A stretch of 64,000 nt of DNA from Candidatus Fermentibacteraceae bacterium. Lineage in GTDB: Bacteria > Fermentibacterota > Fermentibacteria > Fermentibacterales > JCC-6. Positions within the stretch are counted from its first letter, which is position 1, and every line of letters starts with the position of its first letter. The notes below the pieces were generated by a model. The model saw nothing but the letters and a program-made list of their open reading frames with translations. It ran no database searches and was not told where the DNA came from. Below, piece after piece: positions 43,912 through 53,049 of the stretch. The position numbers were made by a program, and so were the translations under genes. The stretch spans positions 62,001-126,000 of the forward strand of contig JADGDO010000003.1 of assembly GCA_016744855.1 (NCBI GenBank). The letters are read 5' to 3'.

Positions 43912-43938
43912 AAGGCGGTAGAAATACCGCCTTTTTTT
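43912..43938 (+). terminator. Intrinsic terminator of the 43477 gene
   Basis: AAGGCGGTA - GAAA - TACCGCCTT with seven T residues, 22 nt after the TAA at 43890. The A-run on the other side could also serve the convergent gene ending at 43941. Confidence 0.9.
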
Positions 43939-43940
43939 AA

Positions 43941-45809
43941 TTAAAAATGAAAATTTAGAGACGCCTGAGACCTTGTGTTGGTCTCCGAGTTGTTGTCTGG
44001 TGGAACAATTGCTTGGTATTCTTGTGAATACGAATACGATATTGAAAGCAGTCTGCTGATTGCAGCAGATATTGTAGCTCTTGCATCTACTTCGTACTGT
44101 TCGGGATCAAAGATATCACAGGAAGATTCCACCCTGAATGTAAAGGTTGGGTTAATCGTTCCTCTGAACAGATTTGATATAGTTAGACCCAAACCAGGGG
44201 CATAAACATAGGCATCCTTCTGGAACAAATCATCATCCCACTTGTTAATTATTCTTCCCGCTCCAAGTGAAGGAATAATTGAGAGAGAAGACCCAACTGT
44301 TATTTTATACCCACATCCAACAATTGCCTGAAATTTCCATCGTCTTGTTGCCTCGCGAGACTGCTCCATGGTTACCTCGAGTGTCTCAAAGAGATTCCGC
44401 GTAGAATAATTCATGATATCGAAAGATGTACTGAAACTCTTTAACTTGTATGATCCACCCGGCCAGCTATTTTCCGAATAACTGCCAGAAAGAGAAAGAT
44501 GGCTGTTGTACAGCCCATATCTGTAGGAATTTCTGTTTCTAACAGAAATGCTCTCTTGGGGGTAAATGCCGGTGGATTTGAAATAACTTAGAGATACATT
44601 CATTCGTAAACCGCTGCCTGGATTCTGCCATTGATTGCTGCTTGTTGGAATACATGCTGGTCTTAATGATTCATCGAGTAAACTGTTTCTGATCCTGTTG
44701 ATAAGAACAACACTGTCTGCTGACATATCAAGCAATTGAGAGTAAGCGGTTACAGCGAGAGGAAACTCTCCAGCCAATTCCGCTGCCAGTCCCATTATTG
44801 CCATACACTTCGGGGAACCAGTTTGTTCAACAGCCGTCTGCATAAGCGAATATGCTTCCCGGTATTTCCCCCCTTTCAACTGAACATGACCTAGTATTCC
44901 AAGAAGTATTCCTGACTCCGGATGCTGTAAAAGAGCAGTTTCAAGAACGGATTCCGCATTGCTCAAATCACCCATCGCCATTAGTGTATTAGCATACAAT
45001 ATCTGTTCTTGAAGACTCTGTTCATTCACTGCAGTTTCGGCAAGAACCTTCTCTGCCTGATCCCCTCTGCCAACGACACTAAGCATCTCTGCTGAGAAAG
45101 CTGTTGACATTTCACCCGATAGAGCTATTTCAACAGCTTGACCAAAGTAAACACTTCCTGTTAGAACAGCGTCGGCTCTCAACCCTCTGATAACCCTAAT
45201 TGTATCAACATTAGATAAAGCTGCTCCTTGAAGAAATCCATCCAGGAAAGCAATATCCGCATAGGGATTGTTGAGATTAGTCAGTATACCGGCAATTGAA
45301 TCTGCAACAGTATCATGTCTGCTTAGTCGAGCCTGTCTTATCAGCAGGAGCTCAATAGCACCTTCCGGAAGAGATTCATCTGTCATAAACTGGAGCAGTT
45401 CATTCGCTTCAGCCGATCTCTCTGAATACTGATAAATACAACATTGCATTATCCTGACAAACACATCTGAAGAATCTGCCGAAAGTATCTCCAGAGCGGA
45501 ATCAACTTCGCCCGACTGAACCTTTAGAGAAGCTCTGCCTCTAAGCCCTTCAGGTGAATCTCCCAAGTAGCTGCAGGTCTGGAAAGCAAGATCCGCCAGG
45601 GGGTCTCCGCGGTTAAGCAGAGATAATCCATACCTTCCCCATGAAGTCGCATCAGTTGAATCAGCCATAAGTTCAAGCTCTGCAACACTTAGAGGCATAT
45701 AAATGTTGTCTCCTGAAGCCAGACAATTGCCGAAAATAATCATGGTAACCAAAACAATTTTTACTTCATCAAACAAAATAATTGTTTTCCGTTCTTTGGC
45801 ATAAAACAT
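43941..45809 (-). CDS. TPR-repeat protein with C-terminal beta-barrel
   Basis: 622 residues. N-terminal export signal (IVLVTMIIFGNCLASG) after a charged stretch; start uncertain because no clear SD precedes the ATG at 45809. Residues about 40-390 are TPR-like helical pairs (LLQFMTDESLPEGAIELLL, EQILYANTLMAMGDLSNAESVLETALLQHPE, KGGKYREAYSLMQTAVE). The last 230 residues are amphipathic strands (GLRMNVSLSYFKSTG, YGLYNSHLSLSGSYSENSW) ending in SQASLNFHF, with a terminal Phe typical of outer-membrane barrels. TPR plus barrel resembles proteins that export polysaccharide (BcsC/PgaA-like size class) but no pathway genes are nearby. Confidence 0.78.
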   Translation of the reverse strand: MFYAKERKTIILFDEVKIVLVTMIIFGNCLASGDNIYMPLSVAELELMADSTDATSWGRYGLSLLNRGDPLADLAFQTCSYLGDSPEGLRGRASLKVQSGEVDSALEILSADSSDVFVRIMQCCIYQYSERSAEANELLQFMTDESLPEGAIELLLIRQARLSRHDTVADSIAGILTNLNNPYADIAFLDGFLQGAALSNVDTIRVIRGLRADAVLTGSVYFGQAVEIALSGEMSTAFSAEMLSVVGRGDQAEKVLAETAVNEQSLQEQILYANTLMAMGDLSNAESVLETALLQHPESGILLGILGHVQLKGGKYREAYSLMQTAVEQTGSPKCMAIMGLAAELAGEFPLAVTAYSQLLDMSADSVVLINRIRNSLLDESLRPACIPTSSNQWQNPGSGLRMNVSLSYFKSTGIYPQESISVRNRNSYRYGLYNSHLSLSGSYSENSWPGGSYKLKSFSTSFDIMNYSTRNLFETLEVTMEQSREATRRWKFQAIVGCGYKITVGSSLSIIPSLGAGRIINKWDDDLFQKDAYVYAPGLGLTISNLFRGTINPTFTFRVESSCDIFDPEQYEVDARATISAAISRLLSISYSYSQEYQAIVPPDNNSETNTRSQASLNFHF

Positions 45810-46128
45810 ATCAAAGAATAGGCAGATATGTTTAAAGAATGTATATATATGAATTCATTAAACAAATATTTACTGTATCGTATTCAACTATAGGGCTATA
45901 TACTGCTACCTTATACAGCTGGTCAATAAGACTCACATTTATTACCCGAACTAAAGTGCATTATTCTGCAAATACTTAAATGCTCTGAGACGATTCTGCT
46001 TCTGTTTATATGGGTTTCTAGATGGATAAGTAGATAAAGGCAGGTCTCGGTGCACTGTTGTAAAGTGACCATAGACAACCTGGTATGACTGGGATTCATC
46101 ACATATCTTGTAAGAGCATAAAAGGGTT
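45810..46128. other. 319-bp AT-rich gap, no gene seen
   Basis: The left part (45810-45900) is very AT-rich and probably holds the promoter of the TPR gene; I see no clear -35/-10 pair. No ORF above 40 codons that looks coding and no hairpin terminator for the operon ending at 46129. Confidence 0.5.
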
Positions 46129-47250
46129 TCAGAAATACATCGAGATAATCATGTGTATAGCAGTGCGAAGGTTCTGAAACTCCGTGTTCTCGGGGCCAAG
46201 CCCACCGCTTATACCGACATTAACTGCTGAGTTGTCGGAAAGGCTGTAGTCACCACTTGCGCTCAGTTGTATTGAATTGTCGTTCATGTTGAACAGGCTG
46301 TTTGTATTGAGTGTAAGGAGGGGTGTTGCTGTTATACTGAGGCCTCCAGCCAGATAGTGTTTTGCCATAAGGTAAACCCCACCGGTTCTGTAGGCTTGGC
46401 TGAGTGAGTTTTCACTGTAGCTCTCGCGCTCTGATGTGCCGGGTGAGTTATGGTGGTACTCGAGGAAACCATAGAGAGTGCTGTTTCTAAAACTGCGTTC
46501 AAGGCCGGTTGAAAGCCTGAAAAAAGCATCGCTATCGTCTGGCTTCGTCAAGGCTGACTCTATCCAGCCAACCGCTCCACCTATGGATCTGTTGAGACTG
46601 GCTCCTATCAGTCTGTTCTCTCTGAACCCTGCTGCCACTATTGATATATCGGTGCTTGCTGCATACAATCTGGTTCTTAGCCAGTATCCGCTTTTGTCAA
46701 TCTCTGCATCTTCACCAAACACCCAACCGGTTTCTATTTCAGACATCATGCCCAGAGGGTAAACTGCCCGGACAGCGTCCACGCCTGCCCTGTAATCTGT
46801 ATTGATAGCCCCGTAGGGGAATGGTGCGATAAAATCGGTCGGGCTGACTGATTTGGCTACACCCCAGAAAATGGCCTGGCGGCCCATAGTGATTTTCACT
46901 CTGGATGGTCGTACTTGAAAGCTGAGTCGATCGATGTTCTGAAGAAGACTAAAGCTTTCATTACCTCTCCACTCTTCCGGAAAAATTCTTGCGTGAGGGT
47001 CGGCTATTCTGAACTGATCCAGTTCGATCTCGGGACCAGCCAGAGCAGGGTTTCCTAGAGTAGGAGTAACTACCCATGCAAAGTCTGTTCTGAATGATCC
47101 GATCCTGCGCCTGTCCATAAGCCTTAAAGAGAGGTAACCGTTCCAACTGGTAGAGTCTTTTTGAGTAACTTGAAATCCCGGTTTGAAGACACCGGTAAAA
47201 CAGTAAACTGCTGAGGTCAGAATTGCCAGAATGAATAACCATTTCATCAT
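46129..47250 (-). CDS. Outer-membrane beta-barrel of the LolCDE-like operon
   Basis: 373 residues; ATG overlaps the stop of the ATPase gene by 4 nt. A signal peptide (MKWLFILAILTSAVYC) precedes a beta-rich protein with ITMGRQAIFWGVAKSVSPTDFIAPF, a block similar in style to DUF1302-type barrels, and a terminal strand ending MYF. It is the last gene of the TetR operon. The relic at 42947-43155 is the tail of a paralogue. It could be the outer-membrane receiver in a lipid or lipoprotein route, which is an inference from gene order. Confidence 0.8.
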   Translation of the reverse strand: MMKWLFILAILTSAVYCFTGVFKPGFQVTQKDSTSWNGYLSLRLMDRRRIGSFRTDFAWVVTPTLGNPALAGPEIELDQFRIADPHARIFPEEWRGNESFSLLQNIDRLSFQVRPSRVKITMGRQAIFWGVAKSVSPTDFIAPFPYGAINTDYRAGVDAVRAVYPLGMMSEIETGWVFGEDAEIDKSGYWLRTRLYAASTDISIVAAGFRENRLIGASLNRSIGGAVGWIESALTKPDDSDAFFRLSTGLERSFRNSTLYGFLEYHHNSPGTSERESYSENSLSQAYRTGGVYLMAKHYLAGGLSITATPLLTLNTNSLFNMNDNSIQLSASGDYSLSDNSAVNVGISGGLGPENTEFQNLRTAIHMIISMYF

Positions 47251-47951
47251 TCAGAACTCTCATCTGTCTTGTAGAGCAGTCCGTCTCTGATTGTAACGAC
47301 TTTTCTGGCCCTTTTCATTACAATCTCATCGTGAGTGGAGAAGAGGAATGTCATACCCGTTTCCTCATTCAGCTTCTTCATCATGTCGAGAAGGTCTCCG
47401 CTCGTTTTAGAGTCCAGATTCGCAGTGGGCTCGTCTGCAATAACAAGAGAAGGTTTTGAGACCATGGCCCGTGCTACAGCAACTCTCTGCTGTTGCCCGC
47501 CCGAAAGCTTTGAAGGAAGTCTTCCTGCAAAATCCTGAAGCTCGACCTGTTCAAGAATTTTCATCACACGCTCATGGCGTTCCTTCTTGTGGACACCCTG
47601 AAGAAGCATGATGTATTCAATATTTTCCTCTACGGTCAGAACAGGAAAGAGATTGTAGGCCTGGAAGATAAAACCTATGTGATCACGGCGATAGTTGGAT
47701 AATTCTTTACCGCTCATCTCTGAAATGAGGTTCCCGGAAAGCTCAACTTCTCCACCAGTCGGGCTGTCCAGCCCTGCCATCAAGTTCAGGAATGTTGTTT
47801 TTCCAGAACCGGACGGTCCGATTATTGCGGTGAATTCACCCTTTGTCAGAGCAAAATCAATGCCTCTAACAGCTTCGACAGGAACTCCCCCGTCTTCATA
47901 TGTCTTCCTGAGATCTCTTGTTACAATTACATTCTCTGTTTGTGTTTTCAT
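47247..47951 (-). CDS. LolD/MacB-type ABC ATPase
   Basis: 234 residues, cytosolic. GPSGSGKTTFLNLMAGLD (Walker A), signature KLSGGQQQRVAVARAM, Walker B LVIADEPTANLDSKTSGD, H-loop FSTHD. The sequence is of the MacB/LolD/FtsE type that powers FtsX-like permeases. It pairs with the two permeases upstream in the operon. 17 nt after the permease gene, AGGAG 7 nt before the ATG. Confidence 0.93.
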   Translation of the reverse strand: MKTQTENVIVTRDLRKTYEDGGVPVEAVRGIDFALTKGEFTAIIGPSGSGKTTFLNLMAGLDSPTGGEVELSGNLISEMSGKELSNYRRDHIGFIFQAYNLFPVLTVEENIEYIMLLQGVHKKERHERVMKILEQVELQDFAGRLPSKLSGGQQQRVAVARAMVSKPSLVIADEPTANLDSKTSGDLLDMMKKLNEETGMTFLFSTHDEIVMKRARKVVTIRDGLLYKTDESSE

Positions 47952-47968
47952 TTATTATCTCCTGACCG

Positions 47969-49192
47969 TTAAAGGCTTTTACGCATGGCTTTGGAGGGAT
48001 TCAGATTGCCTGCATGTATTCCCGGATAGATTCCTGCAATTGTTGTAAAAAGAAGAGTCGCAGCTGGATATATCCAGATTCGGGACCAGTCAACAATTGT
48101 GTAAAGAGGCTTGTCAAACATTACTCCAGACAAAGAAATATCTCCAAAACTAATACCTGCATTCGCATAGTATTCGATAAGGGCAAAACCAAAGAGTGCT
48201 CCGATGGCGGAACCGACCACACCCAGCCAGAAAGCTTCCAGAAGTACCATTGCCGTAATGCTTAATTTCGAAGTTCCAACTGCCTTCATGACACCGAACT
48301 CATACATTCTTTCATAAACAGACATGAAAAGGGAGTTGATTATTCCGAAGAGAACAAGCCCGAAAAGAATAAGCGACATGATTGTCATGCTGACATTAAC
48401 CATACCGAGCATCGTTTTTATCTGTGGTGCCAATGTCGGCCATCCCTCAGCGATGTTACTATCCGGTGAAAAAGTATTCCAGAATGGAAGGTCCTCGTTC
48501 ATAGCAATCATGGGACCTGAGAATTTTATAGCTATCTCGTGAAGCTCACCGGTAAGACCGAGAAGACTTCCGGCAGATTCAATATTAACGAATGCAGCAT
48601 ACCTGTCATACTGATCAGAACCGAACTTGCAGATACCTGATACCATGAACATCCGTGAGGAAAAACCGCTGTCAGCCATTGCAGCTGTAACAACAGCAAT
48701 ATCTCCCAGCTGAAGATCCATTTCATCAGCAAGTTTAGAACCAATGATTATTTCCAGGCTGTCTCCGGTTAGGTAACTGCCGGCGTCGATTGCTGTCTCC
48801 AGCATGGAAATACTGCTCTCGGTAAGATGATTTACTCCCATCAGAGTGACGGGTTTCATCTCCATTGCAGACTGGAGGGAAGCAGGAGAAATCAACCTGC
48901 CTGTTGATGCTGTTACCAGTGTATCACACGAGAGCATGCTGTCTATTTCAGCAGGGTTATCAATGGTATAGGAGATACGAGCCGTTTCCCTGAAACCCTC
49001 CCTGTGTATCTGGGCATCACCCATCCATGTTTGTGTAATGCTTTCCACCATATGAACATTCATACCTGCAAAAAGAGCATCTGAAAACATGAGAGAAGCC
49101 AGCCCAACGCCAATTGCGATGCCGGTGATAACAGTTCTTCTTCTGTTTCTCATCACATTGCGCCAGGATATCATTATCAGTTTTTGAAACAT
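47969..49192 (-). CDS. FtsX/LolE-like permease, second
   Basis: 407 residues; the ATG at 49192 overlaps the stop of the first permease by one base. One N-terminal helix (RTVITGIAIGVGLASLMF), a large periplasmic MacB-PCD-like domain, then three helices with the FtsX signature block (FGVMKAVGTSKLSITAMVLLE). Paralogous to the next gene upstream, so the complex is probably a LolCE-like heterodimer with the LolD-like ATPase. Confidence 0.92.
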   Translation of the reverse strand: MFQKLIMISWRNVMRNRRRTVITGIAIGVGLASLMFSDALFAGMNVHMVESITQTWMGDAQIHREGFRETARISYTIDNPAEIDSMLSCDTLVTASTGRLISPASLQSAMEMKPVTLMGVNHLTESSISMLETAIDAGSYLTGDSLEIIIGSKLADEMDLQLGDIAVVTAAMADSGFSSRMFMVSGICKFGSDQYDRYAAFVNIESAGSLLGLTGELHEIAIKFSGPMIAMNEDLPFWNTFSPDSNIAEGWPTLAPQIKTMLGMVNVSMTIMSLILFGLVLFGIINSLFMSVYERMYEFGVMKAVGTSKLSITAMVLLEAFWLGVVGSAIGALFGFALIEYYANAGISFGDISLSGVMFDKPLYTIVDWSRIWIYPAATLLFTTIAGIYPGIHAGNLNPSKAMRKSL

Positions 49193-49193
49193 G

Positions 49194-50462
49194 CTACACC
49201 GTCCTGAGCGATTTGGCTGCATCGGTGTGAGCAGCTTTCAGTGCAGGAATCAAACTGACCACTGACGAGGTAATCATTACAGAAACTGATGGAATCCAGT
49301 AGCAAGCAGGAGTAATTGAGGCAAGCATCTCACGGAATACAAAACCACCGTAATCCATGGGAGGGTCAAAAACCATCCCGTGTTTTGAAAGAATTAGCAA
49401 GCCTATGGTACTTAGAATACCTCCAGCAATAATGCTCACAAGACCCATTAGGTTTGCTTCTAGAACAATCATTCTTACAATTGATTTTGGCTGGGTACCT
49501 ATTGCTTTCATCACGCCGAATTCTCGTCTTCTTTCAAGAACCATCATCAGTATAGTGTTAAGTACACCCAGAGCAGCAACGCCTATAATTATTGCAAGCA
49601 TGATTTTCAGCTGAGTTTCATCAGCTTTCATCCCAGCGTAAAATTCTCTGGCAAATACTTTCCATGATGCTGTTTCGAGCCCCAAAGAACCTGTTACTCC
49701 TGAGATCTCTGCGGCTGCAGCATCTACTTCCCCAAGAGAAGTGGTCATCACTGCAAGTTCGTGCACCCTGCCTTCAAGCGCAAACAACAACTGACTGTCT
49801 GCCAAAGTAAGGTAGCTGGTTGTACGGTCCACCTCAGGATTTCCAGTTGAAACAATTCCCTGAACTGTGTATTTTCTGTCGGCTCCGCTACCATCGGCCG
49901 CCTGTGAGAAAAGAATAAGAGAATCCCCCACAGTCACATTCAGTGTAAGTGCAAGCTCTTTGCCAAGCAGTATTTGACCTGTTGCCCTCAGAGATGAGTC
50001 AGCTTCTGATGCAGTAAGCATTTCACCATCTGTGATCTGATTCGAAAACTCAGTGGCATTTTCTTCCAATCGGGGGTCTATTCCGATGATTGCGGCGGCT
50101 GCTGAGTTCGAGTAAATCCCTGAAGGAGAACCCTCTTCGCGGGAGGCAAGCAGCGCTCCAGTATAGATTCTGGGAGCCCAGGCCCTGACATTTTCCAACG
50201 AATCAATTTCCAGCCCCACCGAACTGTAGTTATCAATTGTATCATAAATTGAGGGATTATCTAGATACCCCTCTTTGTGTACCTGAATTTGACCGGTTCT
50301 GTGATTGGTGAAAAACAGAATCATCCCACTGTAGGAGCCGTCCATCCACCCTATAGAGAGACTCGAAAGAACGAACCCGCCAGTCATCGTCATGATGGTA
50401 AGAATGGTTCTTCTTCTCTGCCGGAAAATGTTCCTCCAGGCAAGCTTGGCTGTAAGACTCAT
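49194..50462 (-). CDS. FtsX/LolC-like permease, first
   Basis: 422 residues. N-terminal helix (RRRTILTIMTMTGGFVLSSL), periplasmic domain of about 230 residues, then three helices with FGVMKAIGTQPKSIVRMIVLE. Same architecture as the second permease. Starts 2 nt after the LolA-like gene. Such complexes use ATP to pull lipids or lipoproteins out of the inner membrane or to drive other envelope tasks. Confidence 0.92.
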   Translation of the reverse strand: MSLTAKLAWRNIFRQRRRTILTIMTMTGGFVLSSLSIGWMDGSYSGMILFFTNHRTGQIQVHKEGYLDNPSIYDTIDNYSSVGLEIDSLENVRAWAPRIYTGALLASREEGSPSGIYSNSAAAAIIGIDPRLEENATEFSNQITDGEMLTASEADSSLRATGQILLGKELALTLNVTVGDSLILFSQAADGSGADRKYTVQGIVSTGNPEVDRTTSYLTLADSQLLFALEGRVHELAVMTTSLGEVDAAAAEISGVTGSLGLETASWKVFAREFYAGMKADETQLKIMLAIIIGVAALGVLNTILMMVLERRREFGVMKAIGTQPKSIVRMIVLEANLMGLVSIIAGGILSTIGLLILSKHGMVFDPPMDYGGFVFREMLASITPACYWIPSVSVMITSSVVSLIPALKAAHTDAAKSLRTV

Positions 50463-50464
50463 CC

Positions 50465-51217
50465 CTAATTACCACCGGACTGGAGATTGTCGAGAGAAAA
50501 GATATCGTCGCTTACACCTTCATTGAAAGAAGCATCCGACCAGGAAACAGTGGTGCTCTGATCAGGTTTGTCCGAGGGAATCACCTGCATAACAGTGGGA
50601 ATTGTTCTGCCGCTCATAGTCTCTACATCAGAGAAGGTGACTGTCTTAATAAGTGCGTCGTGACGGTCGTAGTATTTCTCCCATACGGGCAAAGTCGGAT
50701 CGGTTGATATTGCACAGACGATATAGGACCAGACAACTGCAGTTGAAGGTTTTGGGGTGAGCTTAAGATAAAGCTGACCTTCCACCTGTTCCCCGTTTAC
50801 TGCTGAATCAGTAATGTACTCCGCAGTATAATCATCCACATAGGTTATCTCTTTTACAATGTCGTTGTTGGTTATATCGGAGCCCATCCAGGAACCAGTC
50901 ATCATCGAAGGTGGAATTCTTACGGTACTGTTTGTATTAGGCAGGTAATTCCACATCTCTGAACCGATTCTGAGGGTGGCTGAGCCGGCCTGCCTTGCTG
51001 GAGAAAGCACCCGGATGAAAGTTTTGTCACGCCCAAGCGACCAAGTTTCCATCGTTAAGGTTCTTTCCCAATGCTCTGTGACTATGTGCATGGACATATC
51101 TGCCTGACTGTTTTCGCTTCTGTAGAGCTGGTCGAGATCGTGAAGCACGTCAGAGATTGATGGCTGCGCCTGTAGAATTGTAGCTAGTGCGATCAGAGTC
51201 ATTACTGTTAGTTTCAT
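50465..51217 (-). CDS. LolA-like outer-membrane lipoprotein-sorting protein
   Basis: 250 residues with a signal peptide (MKLTVMTLIALATILQA). The domain pattern is of the LolA/LppX fold (COG2834 type): VTEHWERTLTMETWSLGRDKTFIRVLSPARQAGSATLRIGSEMWNYLPN and later LKLTPKPSTAVVWSYIVCAI. It is a periplasmic carrier for a lipid or lipoprotein. The ATG overlaps the tetR stop (ATGA) with GGGAGGG upstream. Confidence 0.88.
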   Translation of the reverse strand: MKLTVMTLIALATILQAQPSISDVLHDLDQLYRSENSQADMSMHIVTEHWERTLTMETWSLGRDKTFIRVLSPARQAGSATLRIGSEMWNYLPNTNSTVRIPPSMMTGSWMGSDITNNDIVKEITYVDDYTAEYITDSAVNGEQVEGQLYLKLTPKPSTAVVWSYIVCAISTDPTLPVWEKYYDRHDALIKTVTFSDVETMSGRTIPTVMQVIPSDKPDQSTTVSWSDASFNEGVSDDIFSLDNLQSGGN

Positions 51218-51837
51218 TTGCCCTCCCGTTTATCAGGAACAATTCCCCTGCATAAGTGCCCTGCCATTGCTGAAATTGTTTCCTGCGTCTTTTCAAGTGT
51301 AACATCAGGTGAAACAGAGTAAAACATTATAGCTGTAGTTGACATCCCGTAAAGTGCAAGAGCTACAGTCTGCGGCTCAGCTTCGCTCTTAATTTTATCT
51401 TTTTCCTTAAGGACAGCTATTGTCTCAGTCAGTTTCTCAAGAATAAGAAGGTCGATTGAGGCTAGGCCATCAACAAGAGTCTCCTGACCACTTTCCCAGA
51501 AAGCTCCGATCATTTCGTTCAGCAATTTTCTGGGGTATGCTGCAAGAAAATTCAGCAACTTGCTTGTGAACTTCCAGATCAGCTCTTCAACCTCAAGAGA
51601 ATCTAATTCTTCAGGGGTGTAGGGCTGCAGTAAACCGGAAGAATCCTGACTGACAATTGTCAGCACGATCTCGCTTTTCGATTTGAAGTAATTGTAGAGA
51701 GTTCCAACTGCAACTTCGGCATTATCTGCAATCTCACCCATAGTGGTCGAACTGTAACCCTTTTCAACAAAAAGCTTCCTCGCTGAAAGTACTATGGCAT
51801 CCTGTGTATTTCTTTTCTTCTTTTCTCTGAGATTCAT
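51214..51837 (-). CDS. TetR-family repressor, first gene of the Lol-like operon
   Basis: 207 residues. N-terminal TetR helix-turn-helix: ARKLFVEKGYSSTTMGEIADNAEVAVGTLYNYFKSKSEIV. The C-terminal part is the ligand/dimer domain (about 60-207). I use the ATG at 51837; a longer frame to 51894 runs through the operator. As the first gene downstream of a promoter overlapped by a palindrome, it probably represses itself and the five genes after it. Fatty-acyl or hydrophobic ligands are common for the type, but the ligand is not known here. Confidence 0.9.
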   Translation of the reverse strand: MNLREKKKRNTQDAIVLSARKLFVEKGYSSTTMGEIADNAEVAVGTLYNYFKSKSEIVLTIVSQDSSGLLQPYTPEELDSLEVEELIWKFTSKLLNFLAAYPRKLLNEMIGAFWESGQETLVDGLASIDLLILEKLTETIAVLKEKDKIKSEAEPQTVALALYGMSTTAIMFYSVSPDVTLEKTQETISAMAGHLCRGIVPDKREGK

Positions 51838-51869
51838 CTTTCTTCTTTCATGAATGAATTCTATTTTTA

Positions 51870-51910
51870 GAATACGTTCATATTTATAACGCATTCATTA
51901 TTTTTGTCAA
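51870..51910 (-). promoter_or_regulatory. Promoter with overlapping TetR operator
   Basis: Minus-strand TTGACA (51905-51910) and TATAAA (51883-51888) are 16 bases apart. GAATACGTT (51870-51878) and AACGCATTC (51888-51896) form an inverted repeat with one mismatch, centre spacing nine bases, straddling the -10. The site lies 33 nt before the tetR ATG, the standard position for TetR self-repression. Confidence 0.7.
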
Positions 51911-51943
51911 GAAGAAAAAACAGATTGATTTGTAGAAATAGGT

Positions 51944-52243
51944 TTACTTATTAAACAATTTTGCTGCCCTTTTCAGGAAGGCTTCAATTTCTTCCAGCGG
52001 GTAGTCCTTGTCCAACATCGATTCAACAGCTAGGGGGATAAGTGCATCACCGGCGAGAATGGCTTCAGCGGGTTCCATGTCGGCGGGATACTTTGAATGA
52101 ACTGCAAGGGCAGATTGAATACAGAGTTCTGCATCTGTTGGGTGCTCTGTATTTAAGAGAGCACTGTATAGAACTTCACGCCATCTTGCAGGAAGACCCT
52201 CTGTCTCAGAATCAATCCTCTTCTTGAGTTCCTCGGTTGTCAT
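51944..52243 (-). CDS. Small helical protein, unknown, end of cdaA operon
   Basis: 99 residues, acidic and wholly helical by eye (MTTEELKKRIDSETEGLPARW; EEIEAFLKRAAKLFNK). No Cys, no membrane helix. ATG overlaps the cdaA stop by 4 nt. The usual cdaA partner, cdaR (YbbR), is absent and this gene takes its place, so it may be a lineage-specific partner or just a passenger. Confidence 0.72.
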   Translation of the reverse strand: MTTEELKKRIDSETEGLPARWREVLYSALLNTEHPTDAELCIQSALAVHSKYPADMEPAEAILAGDALIPLAVESMLDKDYPLEEIEAFLKRAAKLFNK

Positions 52244-53049
52244 GATTCCTTTCCAGTTGATAAACGCATCAGGCGATATAGCTGTTCTTTCATAGTTTCT
52301 ATAGAGTAAGGTCCAGTCAGCTTGCCGTCATAGGCAATTCGGAGGCGTCCTGTTTCCTCACTAACTGCGACAACCACTGCATCAGTTCTTTCAGCAAGCC
52401 CTTTAGCAGCTCGATGTCTGGTACCGAGGGCAACAGTATCAGCACTGGGAAAGGTAAGTGGCAGAATTGCTCTGGTCATTATGATTCTATCAGCGTCTAT
52501 AACGAGAGCTCCATCATGATAGGGACCGGGAGGAGTCAGGAAGGATTCGATATAGCCAGCGGTAACAGGGAGGTCTTCCAACTGAAAATGATCAGAACAA
52601 TATGGACGAATGTCCTTGTCTGCCCGTATGAATACGATCAAACCGCCGTACCCTCTCTCGCGCAGATAAGTGCAGGACTCAAGAACAGCATCGACTGATT
52701 GCATAGTTTCGGTATTTTCGTAATGATGTCTGAAATCAAGGAACTCTATTCTGCTTAGAAAGCGTCCGAAGCGGGTAAGGATGTTCTTAACTTCCTGACT
52801 AAAGATTACAATCAGGGCAAAGATACTGACAGAAGCGAGTTTTCCGGTAATCAGACCGATGGAGTAGAACCCTATCGCGTTAAGAAGAACGCTGGCACCC
52901 CAGACTAGCACAACAGCAACGATAACTCTCATCACAGGCTGGCCCCAGATAGCCCGGAGAAGAAGCCAGACCAGGTAGGTAATAAGAGCGATGTCAAGAA
53001 TCTGAATCAGCCAGAAAGAAGAGAGCAGCGGGTGGCCGAGAAGGTTCAC
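52240..53049 (-). CDS. cdaA: Diadenylate cyclase, membrane CdaA type
   Basis: 269 residues. Three N-terminal membrane helices (WLIQILDIALITYLVWLLL...) and a DAC domain with both signature motifs: YHDGALVI (DGA) and GTRHRAAKGL (RHR). Makes cyclic di-AMP from two ATP, controlling potassium and turgor. ATG overlaps the folP stop by 4 nt. I see no phosphodiesterase for the product in this window. Confidence 0.93.
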   Translation of the reverse strand: MNLLGHPLLSSFWLIQILDIALITYLVWLLLRAIWGQPVMRVIVAVVLVWGASVLLNAIGFYSIGLITGKLASVSIFALIVIFSQEVKNILTRFGRFLSRIEFLDFRHHYENTETMQSVDAVLESCTYLRERGYGGLIVFIRADKDIRPYCSDHFQLEDLPVTAGYIESFLTPPGPYHDGALVIDADRIIMTRAILPLTFPSADTVALGTRHRAAKGLAERTDAVVVAVSEETGRLRIAYDGKLTGPYSIETMKEQLYRLMRLSTGKES

